Shown here: positions 1 through 10,400 of the stretch, piece by piece
Layout of the letters: each line of letters starts with the position of its first letter
How positions within the stretch are numbered: position 1 is the stretch's first letter
Assembly: GCF_032854445.1 (NCBI RefSeq)
Contig: NC_088300.1
Span: 45,749,682-45,813,681 of the forward strand
Direction of reading: 5' to 3'
Length of the DNA: 64,000 nucleotides
Source of the DNA: Liolophura sinensis
Taxonomy: Eukaryota; Mollusca; Polyplacophora; Chitonida; Chitonidae
The notes under the pieces: generated by a model
The model's input: the letters and a program-made list of their open reading frames with translations, nothing else
Database searches by the model: none
What the model was told of the DNA's origin: nothing
Translations under genes and position numbers: made by a program

Positions 1-2340
1 ACAATAAAGAGTTAAATTATGCACGGTTTGTGTTTTCTTCTGATGAAATGAAAGCGTGGACAGGATTGTATTTTTTCCGATAAAATGAAAGTATGGGCAG
101 GTTTGTGTTTCATTCGGTCGGATCAAAGTGTATGCTGGTCTATGTATCCTTCGGGCAGATGAAAGTATGAACAAGTTTGTGTAACCTTCGGTCAGATCAA
201 AGTGTATATTGGTTTGTGTATCCATGGGTCAGATGAAAGTATGGACAAGTTTGTGTATCCTTCGGCCAGGTCAAAGTATATACTTGTTTGTGTATCCATC
301 GGTCAGATGAAAGTATGGACAAGTTTGTGCATCCTTCGACCAGATCAAGGTATAGACAAGTTTGTGTATTCTTTGGTCAGATTAAAGTATATGCTGGTTT
401 GTGTATCATTTGGAGAGATGAAAGTATGGACAAGTTTGTGTAACCTTTGGTCAGATCAAAGCATATACTGTTTTGTATCATTTGGTGAGATGAAGGTATG
501 GACGAATTTGTGCATTCTTCGGTGAGATCAAAGTATATACTGGTTTGTGTATCCTTTGTTGAGATCAAAGTATATACTGGTTTGTGTATCCTTCGGTCAG
601 TTGAGAGTATGGACGAATTTGTGTATCCTTTGGTTAGATCAAAGTATATACTGGTTTGTGTATCCTTCGATCAGATCAAAGTATATACTGGTTTGTGTAT
701 CCCTCGCTCAGACGAAAGTATATACTGTTTTTTTTATGTCATTTGGTGAGATGAAAGTATGGACGAATTTGTGCATTCTTCGGCCAGATCAAAGTATATA
801 CTGGTTTGTGTATCCTTTGGTGAGATCAAACTATAGACTGGTTTGCGTATCCTTCGGTCAGGTGAAAGTATGGACAAGTTTGTGTATCCTTTTTTTTAGA
901 TCAAAGTATATGCTGATTTGTGTATCCTTTGGTGAGATGAAAGTATATACTGGTTTGTGTATCCTTCGGTCAGATCAAAGAATATACTGGTTTGTGTATC
1001 CTTCGCTCAGGTGAAAGTATGGACAAGTCTGTGTATCCTTCGATCAGATGAAAGTATATACTGGTTTGTATATCCATTGGTCAGATCAAAGTATGAACAA
1101 GTTTGTGTATCCTTCGGTCAGATCAAAGTATATACTGGCTTGTGTATCCTTCGGTCAGATCAAAGTATATACTGGTTTGTGTATCCATCGGTTAGATCAA
1201 GGTATCGACAAGTTTGTGTATCCTTTGGTCAGATGAAAGTATGGACAAGTCTGCGTATCCTTCGATCAGATCAAATTATATACTGGTTTGTGTATCATTT
1301 GGAGAGATGAAAGTATGAACAATTTGGTGTATCCTTCGGTCCGATCAAGGTACATACTGGCTTGTGTATCCATCGCTCAGATGAAAGTATGGACAGGTTT
1401 GTGTATCCTTCGGCCAGATCAAAGTATATACTGGTTTGTGTTTCCATCGGTCAGATCAAGATATCGACAAGTTTGTGTATCCTTCGGCCAGATGAAAGTA
1501 TGGACAAGTCTGTGTATCCTTCGATCAGATCAAAGTATATACTGTTTTGTGTATCATTAGGTGATATGAAGGTATGGACGAATTTGTGCATTCTTAGGTC
1601 AGATCAAAGTATATACTGGTTTGTGTATCCTTTGGTGAGATCAAAGTATATACTGGTTTGTGTATCCTTTGGTCAGATGAAAGTATGGACAAGTTTATGT
1701 ATCATTTGGTGAGATGAAAGTATGGACGAATTTGTGCATTCTTCGGTCAGATCAAGGTATCGACCAGTTTGTGTATCCTTTGGTCAGATCAAAGTATGGA
1801 CGAATTTGTGCATTCTTCGGTGAGATCAAAGTACATACTGGTTTGTGTATCCTTTGATTAGATCAAAGTATATATTGGTTTGTGTATTCTTCGGTCAGAT
1901 CAAAGTATATAGTGATTTGTGTATCCTTCGGTCAGATCAAAGTATATATTGGTTTGTGTATCATTTGGTCAGATGGAAGTTTGGTTAGATTAGTGTTTTC
2001 GTCGATGAGGTGAAAAGCATGGATAGGTTTGTGTATCCTTTGGTGAGGTGAAAAGTATGGACAGGTTTGTGTATCCTTTGGTGAGAGGAAAATATGGACA
2101 GGTTTGTGTATACTTTGGTGAGAGGAAAAGTATGAACATGTCAGTGTATTCTTATTGTTGAGATGAAAATATTGGCAAGTTTGCTTTTCGTTATTGATGA
2201 GAGGAGAAGTAGAGAGAGGTTTGCGCATTCTTTGATGAGATAAACGTATGGACACGTCTGTGTATCTTTTTGTGAGATGAGTTTTATGTATCATTTGATG
2301 AGATGAAAGTACTGACTGGTTTGCGTATCCGTATTGGCGA
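1..2340. repeat. 37-bp minisatellite array
   Basis: Roughly 60 head-to-tail copies of a unit close to GTTTGTGTATCCTTCGGTCA followed by GATCAAAGTATATACTG. Two subtypes alternate, one with AAAGTATATACTGG and one with AAAGTATGGACAAG. Because 37 is not a multiple of three, the translations repeat every 37 residues (111 bp), and open frames of 60-155 codons occur in several frames and on both strands; these are artefacts of the repeat, not genes. Copies become less regular after about 1980. The array runs off the left edge of the window. Confidence 0.93.
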
Positions 2341-2900
2341 CATTAAGTTATCTACTGGGTTAGGCACCCTTGGGGTGAGCTGAACTTACGGACAGGTTTT
2401 GCTAGAGTATCTCTGGAACAGCATTAAGTTATGGACTGAGTTAGGCACCCTTTTGATACGATGACGTTATGGGCAGGTTTAGGAGTTGTGTCTCTGGAAC
2501 ACGATTAAGTTGTGGCCGGGGTTAGACACCCTTGGGATGGGATGAAGTTACGGACAGGTAACTCTTGATGAGATAAAGATACGGAGGAGTTTAGGTGTGG
2601 TATCTCTGGAACACGATTATGTTCTAAACTGGCTGGCCATCCTTAGGATGACATGAATTTATGGACAGGCTGGTTTTTTAGAAAGATGAAGTTAAATTAA
2701 GAACTGGTTGTGTACCCTTGTCATAAGACGGAAATGGGACCAATCGGTGTACCCTTAGAGTTGGGTTAAGTAGGCATATACGTTTAAGCTTACATGTTAG
2801 AATAATCATGGTGAAATGTACACATATGTTTAAAATGTGACCAAGTTGAAAGATTGGATTTACCAAATACAACTTAAGTTTGTTGTAGGATGATGATGTA
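2340..2900. repeat. Diverged higher-order continuation of the minisatellite
   Basis: Units of about 80-84 bp, one stretched to about 109 bp, built from two halves. One half contains ATTAAGTTATGGACTGGGTT then AGGCACCCTT; the other contains GATGAAGTTACGGACAGGTT, which resembles the GATGAAAGTATGGACAGG half of the 37-bp unit. TATCTCTGGAACA recurs three to four times. The tract decays into unique sequence by about 2700-2900. It looks like an older edge of the same array. Confidence 0.65.
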
Positions 2901-2904
2901 CGCA

Positions 2905-3180
2905 TAGCTATGTGTCCTTGAATTTGTTTGGAATGAAGGTGAAATGAAAATGAATGATGTATCTTTGAATTTGTATGGAATGGTGGTGAAATGAAATGTG
3001 TGATGTATCCTTGAATTTGTATGGAATGAAGGTGAAATGAAATGTATAATGTTTCCTTGAATTTGTATGGAATGAAGGTGAAATGAAATGTATGATGTGT
3101 CCTTGAATTTGTGTGGAATGAAGGTGAAATGAAATGTATGATGTGTCCTTGAATTGGTGTGAAATGAAAATGAAAACAAA
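2905..3180. repeat. 46-bp tandem repeat, about 6 copies
   Basis: The unit resembles TGTGTCCTTGAATTTGTGTG followed by GAATGAAGGTGAAATGAAAT and GTATGA. Reverse-strand open frames here show a 46-residue periodicity rich in His, Phe, Ser and Ile, as expected for a unit not divisible by three. They are not regarded as coding. Confidence 0.85.
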
Positions 3181-4311
3181 TTGTGGAGACTGAAGCAAAA
3201 TGAAAACTAAATACTTTGTGTGGATTGAAAATGGAAGCAATGTTAAAGATTCTCCATGTTGTAGATTAAAAATGTGTTCAGATTTATGTTTAACTTCATG
3301 TGTAGTATGTGGTGGTAACATATGATGTTCATGTTATCATGATTTCATGAAGGATAGGTTTCATCAAACGCGATGTATCGCGGGTAGCAAAATGGAGGAT
3401 GTTTCTCTGTGATATGAAAACGTGTGACATATTGACACAGTCCGTCTACACCAAACTCGTTCTAGTCGGACTTTGTCTCCACCACGGATACATGCAGATA
3501 ACGTTCGTGCAGGAGGACGGTGCAATTCGTGACATTTAAGCACATTTAAGGTGACGTGAACTCCACGAACTAAAATCAATACCAGTGAATACATCAATCC
3601 AAAGTTTCCCAGACACCGACGGAGTACGATAATAGGGGGGAAATTACTGGGTCGTGGTGCGCCGGCATGCAGTCTCCCTAATACCTGAGCGACAGCCCAA
3701 TTTACCTGTCGCTCGCTGGCTTATTGCGTCTCTGATGCATCTAGTGACATGAACTGCTGCATCGTGTGCAATTTGCTTAGTTTTGCTGCTTCAATCCCTG
3801 AATGCTCCGACCTGCTTCCGCTTTACTCCGTGAGTAAATGTCGGGTAGCCTTACTGACCTAGAGTTTGACATCTGACTTCTTGAGCCACATCGGATTCCG
3901 CTCGGGGAACCTGCTGGGTGCATGACGAGTGTCAGAGAATCTGTCAGGGGCAGGAGCTGTCCACATCGGAAGCGGGATGGAGTGCATGTGCACTATAACA
4001 AAAAGTCAAGCATTAGAAAATGGCTATACAGGATGAACCAGTTGAGACTAGTTATTACATTAAGTTACGCTATTATATTCAGTAATCGACACTGGTGTGA
4101 TTTTCAAATAAACAGGCATCTCGACGAGACTGACACTCAGATGCCCCACCCTCCCTTCCTCCCCATCACAGTCTTGGTTGTAGTTAATTTTTTTTTACAA
4201 TTAACCCAGGATATTTTTCAAACCGCCCCAAACACTCGTCTTTTTACACCGTCCACGGCTGCAGTTCAATCATCTGTTTTTTCAACGGCAGTTGGATTAT
4301 ATCTCTATTAT
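3181..4311. other. Noncoding stretch, no gene recognised
   Basis: Open frames at 3364-3597 (-) and 3922-4335 (+) have no domain, signal peptide or splice context that I recognise and are treated as chance. An upstream exon of the membrane protein at 7.4 kb could lie here, but no convincing signal-peptide exon with a phase-compatible donor was found. Confidence 0.5.
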
Positions 4312-4692
4312 ATCGTGATAACTACATGTTTGTAGCATTTCTCCACATCTGACTAATTATATTATCTTGTGATAGCTAGGATTTGCTCACAGCTGACTGA
4401 CTATATTATTTCGTCGTAACTAGGGGTCGTCTACAGCCTACTGATTATATATTATCTTATGATAACTAGGGATCGTCTACAGCTCTATGATTATATTATG
4501 TCGTGATAACTATGGATGGGTCTATAAATGACTGATTACATTATCTCGTGATAACTAGGGATCGTCTTCAGCTGACTTATTATAGTATCTCTTGTTACCT
4601 AGGGATCGTCCACAGCTGACTGATATTATCTCGTGATAACTAGGGATCGTCTACAGCTGACTGTATTATCTCGCGATAACTAGGATTGTAAT
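4312..4692. repeat. 44-bp minisatellite, about 8-9 copies
   Basis: Units of 41-46 bp resemble TGACTGATTATATTATCTCG followed by TGATAACTAGGGATCGTCTA and CAGC. The tract begins with diverged copies, is most regular around 4560-4680, and stops abruptly after CTCGCGATAACTAGG. Confidence 0.85.
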
Positions 4693-5315
4693 CATAATAC
4701 AGTAACTGGGATTCGCCCATTACTGTCCTCGTTATGACCAGGATTCATCTCCGAAAGTTCATTTATATCACCTTTCTGTGATAGCACTCCGATTATACAC
4801 TCCTAAGGTAACTAGAGGGTTATTCCGATTGAAGTTGCAGTGAGAAAGAGTTCCCCTTTCAAGTTCCATTCCAACGCTTAAGCGTTTCTGGTTTGTTTGA
4901 TTCGCTCCTTTACTCTGCATTCTCTTTTTTTAACCTAGGTGTTACGTAAGAGAGTAATATTTGATCCCAGCTTAACTTGAATGCGTTATCAGCTAGCACA
5001 GGCAACCCGTTAGAAAACTGGTGAGCAGTGCGCACGCGCGACACTAATGTGGAGAAGATTTCTCATATCGTTATGTTGGATTTTCGACTTGCTCCCCCCC
5101 TCCCTCCCCCGCCATGTTAACACTAATTTAATTTCCACCTATGTCAGGGATTGAGTTTATATAACCTACACACAGCCTAAATGGTATTGCTTTTTTAAAA
5201 AAAAAACACTATAAGATAAAGAAAACAACGCTGTGCAAACATTTGCTTCGGTTAACAAATGTTAACCATAAACTAATTTTGCGTACTTTTTTAAACACTT
5301 TAAAAATGATACTTA
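4693..5315. other. Unique noncoding DNA
   Basis: AT-rich sequence with a pyrimidine run (CCCCCCCTCCCTCCCCC near 5094-5110) and an A-run near 5200. No coding or RNA feature seen. Confidence 0.5.
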
Positions 5316-5535
5316 TTGCTGCCTCACTTGGCGCTCAGCGCTGAGAGGTCAAAGCAAGGACGCTGGACTGGTTGGCAAGGTATTAGTATAATGTGACTGG
5401 GTAGGGTGTCATGTCTGGTGTCTTCGGCATCACTTTGGCGGCATGGACCCGCCCTGCCACAAGAAAACACAGCATATGTACGCTAGCCTTCTTCATGTGA
5501 CTGAAATATTGTTAAACCGACGTTAAAACCGAGGA
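5316..5535 (+). mobile_element. SINE-A copy (body and 3' part)
   Basis: Shares with the copies at 15.0, 41.9 and 60.7 kb the sequence from CTGCCTCACTTGGCGCTCAG through GTATAATGTGACTGGGTAGG, GTCATGTCTGGTGTCTTCGG and GCATGGACCCGCCCTGCCAC to TGAAATATTGTTAAACCGAC. The tRNA-like head present in the 60.7-kb copy is missing, so this is a 5'-truncated SINE. Confidence 0.75.
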
Positions 5536-7433
5536 TATACCGCGTTTGATAAAATCGTTTTGAAAACATAGTAACCACAGCTTAATATGTTATCACAACA
5601 TCCCACACGTGTCTTTTGAATTTTTGAAATATATTTAACAGAATGCTGCAAAGACAAAATACATTCTAGCACTCATTCTGTTATTCTGTTAAATTTCACA
5701 CATTGTTTTTGAAAGTACATGTGCATATGTGCGTGCTGCATAGTCATCATACTCGCGCATATTATTTTTCTTCCAGTAAAACTGTCAAGGTCCCCTAGAA
5801 CCGCTTATATCTGGTAATACAGTGAGCACTTATTTGCCATCTAGCACATTTCTAACGAAAAGCATAAGGACTAGTGTATTGGGCCTGTAGTTTTCGTCTG
5901 CTTCAGCCTTCACCTTTCATCATCATTATTTTTCCCTCATGGAAGTCATAAGTTGTCTGCATTAATACAAATCCAATGCCTGGACCTTATTACCTCCCCT
6001 GTTCTAACGAAACATGTCAATCGAATCAAGCGTCTGGACTACGTTAATACCAGCTATTATACCGTGACTATACTGTGCCAGGATAAAGCTTGATTTCCGG
6101 TGCCTTCGGCATGGCCCTTCAGGGGAACACCACTGTGCACATATGTTGTTGCTGAAACCCGCATATAGAAAGGAAACAATTTTATTTGGCTGGGATGATT
6201 ATGGTTGATTATGGTTGATAACAAATAACAAATCAAAGCATCCTGCATGAAATTAGATATCCTGCATATCCTAGATAATGCGACTGCTTGCATTACGGAT
6301 CTTCATGGTGTGGCGATTCCTATTGGGTTTTGTACTGAACTGACTTCTTTGCACATATCGAAAAACTTCCCAAGAAGGGTCGCGTGAATTGCTACTATTA
6401 AAGTATTTACATGATCATTTAGAATAAAACCCTAACGGAAGTAATTTCACAAACAGGTCATATTTCACCGGTTGCGTGTGGTCATTTGTCAATTATAACT
6501 CTGTCGTCGCTGGTCTTGTTTTATTGTCTATACTGTAAGTCTTTTATTATATACGTATGTGAAAATTGCATGAGTGGGTGTAAGATTGTTTTGTCATATT
6601 TTGACATTATATGGATTTATGATTTTAACATTCCATGAAGCACAGGTCTGGAGGATAATGATAACAGATAACCTTGTCCCGGTTTCTGCTTGTACTATGA
6701 TTTCTTGTGTTGTCATTTGCTGTGTAACAGTGTTGTATCGTGAATTTCCCCTTGTGCCTACGCTGTAAATTTATATTTAAAACCCCAACATTTTCCTTCT
6801 GAGTCCCTTCTGAGTCCTGAGTCTGACGCTAATGTTATCACACAATATACCCTGGCCTAACTATATTTTGTAATTTTTTTCACGTCCTGCAACTTTTTAA
6901 ACAGTTTATTCGTCATGTATTTTATAGGACAAAGCATATTTCAGGTAACTGGCCATAGTCGACCACGAACTTCCAGTCGTTCTATAAGTTCTATAATACA
7001 TGACAGGAATGGATAATAACTGATTTCCTCAGGATGCCTGTCAACGCAGTATGCGGATTCAAGAACTTTTTTGGCCTTCAGTGTTGGTGATCACTTAAAC
7101 GTATTAAGGGATATGGGTGAAACTGTGGCAGGGAAACTCATTGCTCTACTTCAGATCGCTCAGAGCATAATGTGGCATGTCCCATTAAAAACATACCATG
7201 GCAGTACGGAAATCCTGAGGAATACAACGACATACTGTTGTGATAATCATTGAAATAAATGTCAAAAGTGATGTAAAACAAGAAACGAGGCAAGTCGCTC
7301 ATCTCAAATATGACATCATAATGAATACGGTTTTCCAGCTTTACAAACTAAGCGATGGTATTACTGCAAGCCAGTTTTTGTGATAACTAATTTATTTTTT
7401 TCTAAAATAAGGGCTGTGTCATGTGTGTTTCAG
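5536..7433. other. Noncoding DNA upstream of the mucin-like gene
   Basis: AT-rich sequence. Open frames at 6057-6293 (-), 6574-6768 (+) and 7071-7253 (+) show no recognisable domain. The missing 5' exon of the gene starting at 7434 may be here or outside the window. Nothing in this stretch combines a hydrophobic signal peptide with a good donor in the required phase. Confidence 0.45.
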
Positions 7434-10400
7434 ACATGTGTAGTGTGCCGCCCTGCTTCAGATGACGCCACAGACTTCGTTATTGACGATGCTCCTGTGG
7501 CGGAGTCAGGCTCTGGTGGTGCCGAAAAGACACTCCCTAGTGCCATTCATCCAGTCATGCTTGCCCCGGGGTCGGGCGAGGAGGGCACGGGAGCGGGCAG
7601 CGGTGACGAAGATGGGGAGGATGACGTGGCCTCTTCTGGAGAGGAGCTAACAAGCGGGTCAGCCTCAGGTGCCCCGGGTATCGATGTAGAAATTGCACCA
7701 ACAGGCAATAAGTCAACACCTGGATTTACAACTCTCCGAAAGGACATTCCATCTTCGACGACTGCCCGTTCAGATGCGTCCTCAACCAGTGACCTTGTAG
7801 GCACGTCATCAACGACTGACCTTTCAGGTGCGTCATCAACGACTGGCCGTGAAGTTGCGTCATCAACGACTGACCGTGAAGCTGCATCATCAACGACTAT
7901 CCGTGAAGCTGTGTCATCAACGACTGTCCGTTCAGATGCGGCCTCAACCACTGACCTTGCAGGTGGGCCATCAACGATTGACATTGCAGGTGCGTCATCA
8001 ACGACTGGCCGTAAAGCTGCGTCATCAATGACTGATCGTGAAGCTGCGTCATCAACGACTGACCGTGAAGCTGCGTCATCAACGCCTGTCCGTGAAACTA
8101 CATCATCAACGACTTTCCGTGAAACTGTGCCATCAACGACTAGCCTTGCGAACGCATCTACCACGACTGACCGCTCACCGCCGTCCACTTTACGTGGAAC
8201 GTTTATCAATCTGGAGGATGAAAGTGGCAGTGGGGTTGAAGACGACCCTGAGCCAGAATCTACCACTGAGTTCCCTGAAGATGTGGTATCAGGATCGGGC
8301 ATCGGCTGGCCTCAGGAAGAGCCTACTGACCGGCTCACATCTGAACGCCCGTCTGACGGGCTTAACGCCACAGATATTCCCACTTTGTCGCCAGAACTAG
8401 AAATCAACGAGGGCCTGGAACTTAACACCACAGATATTCCCACTCTGTCGCCTGAACTAGAAATCAGCGAGGGTCTGATTCCTGTCACAGTGGCAAAGAC
8501 ACCAGTACCTACTCACGTAAACAGGACGATGATGATTAGTTCCATGCCCACGACCACATTTCATTCCACTTCTAAAGAGGCGACCTTGCCCACTTCAACC
8601 ACGTCATTGCGTATAGATGAGAACTCAGGGGAGACAACTCCTGAAAGCGGGAGCAGCACAGACTTACCGGTGCTAGATGCTGACAAAACCACTGAAGGGC
8701 AGGCTTACAGTTCTACACATGCCCAGAACCACACCAGGCATATTGAAGGTAAATGAGAGATCAACAACATTCATTAAATAGAAAGCCTTTTATTAGATTT
8801 AGTCGCAAAAAGCAGGAACATTTCCAACAAAGCTTCCTGTCAGTACTTGCATTTTAGTGATTTCGTGATTTAGTTTAGTTTTTTACTGGATTAACCATGT
8901 ATACGATCTCCAAATGTTTGCTTGTTGTTCGTAATGTTCCATTCTTCTTTTTAATGTAACTCTGGCGCCTGCGTGGTTAAACTGAATGATACCAATGTGG
9001 TTTATTTATTTGTTTATTTGATTGTTGTTTAACACAATACCCAGTACTTTTTCACTTTATCGGCAGTATTATATCGGTGGGGGAAACCGGAACGATGGCG
9101 TTAAACCACCGACCTTTGGTAGGTTATTGACGAACTTTCCCTCATGTGACGAACAGACATATAAGTCATACTGGTGGAAGCCAAGTGGTCTTCAACGAAC
9201 GTTAGATTGAAAATATATTCATTTAAGTATTCCTATTGGCAAGCCTTAGATACAGAGAAAGTAAGGACAGGACAAGTGGGAAGTGAAGCTATTCCTAACA
9301 GCTGGCACGCTAGATGCAAGCTCATTCCCATGCATGGACAAAAAAGTTGTACATTTCAGAATTATCAGAAGCTTTCAACATTTTATTGTGACCAGTCCCT
9401 CAAAAGCAGAAAGAGCGAGAGAGTAGCTGACTAATGTAAGCTTTAGACCGTGCCTTCAGTGTTATTAAAATGATATTAATCGTCAAGATTTGTTACCTCT
9501 TCAGGTCGCAGAAGGCGCCCCGGTCATCACAGCACTACTCCTGAAATTGGTTATGAAGACGTCTCCGTGGCGGAGGCCAAGAATGTAATTTGACTTTGTA
9601 AAACATGTTCTAACTGTTTCACAAATTATAGATATTTGATCATTATCATTCCAGATACATGAAGGCTCTTCGTGGCTTTGTTATTCTGTATTTCTGAGAA
9701 CGTCTATATTTATTTATTTGATTGGTGTTTTACCCCGTACTCAAGAATATTTTATTTATTCGACGATGGCCAGCAAACTGGTGGGAGGAAACCGGGTAGA
9801 GCCCCGGGGAAACCCACGACCATCCGCTGCCAGACCTTCTCACGTAAGAGCATGAGCTGGATTTGAACTTACAGTAATTTGAGAGAGACGTATACAGGGC
9901 AGTATAAGTATACACCTGTAGCTGATACCATCATCCGGAGTAATTGTGTTATTACTTTATTTATTTATTTTTATTTCGCTTAATTTTAAGTTTAGAGTGG
10001 TTTATACTTCACTCCCACGTCGCCAGATCGAGGTAAATCGCTGAAGGCCTAAATGTTTCAATTGCCATCATAGACTTGCCTCACGCTTTAAATAGTGAAA
10101 GGGAAGTGTGGATTTTCTGGCATCGCTCTCCAAGGCGACTGATTTAATGGGAAAGTAAAATGGTCAGGGTCGCCGTGTCAACTAAACCATGAAGTTCACT
10201 GCTAATTTAGGATGATGCATTGTCTGCCATGACCTTAAGTGCCGTAGCCGTTGGCGATTTTTTTGATAACCAGAATTCAGTTTTGTACCTTTGTTTTTTC
10301 CAGGAAGATGACGATGGCAAGAAAGTCTCGTACTTTGCCGTCATAGCAGCAGCCCTTATATCAGCGATAGTATTTTTTGCACTAGGATATTTGGCTAGCA

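Noticed and set aside
3922-4335. 137-codon plus-strand open frame as a 5' exon of the mucin-like gene
   Set aside because: No signal peptide, it runs into the 44-bp minisatellite, and there is no phase-compatible donor of good quality.
7547-8302. 251-codon open frame on the minus strand within the mucin-like exon
   Set aside because: It is the antisense of a 27-bp in-frame repeat, which opens other frames automatically. It has no domain, and the plus frame has splice continuity to a membrane segment and tail.
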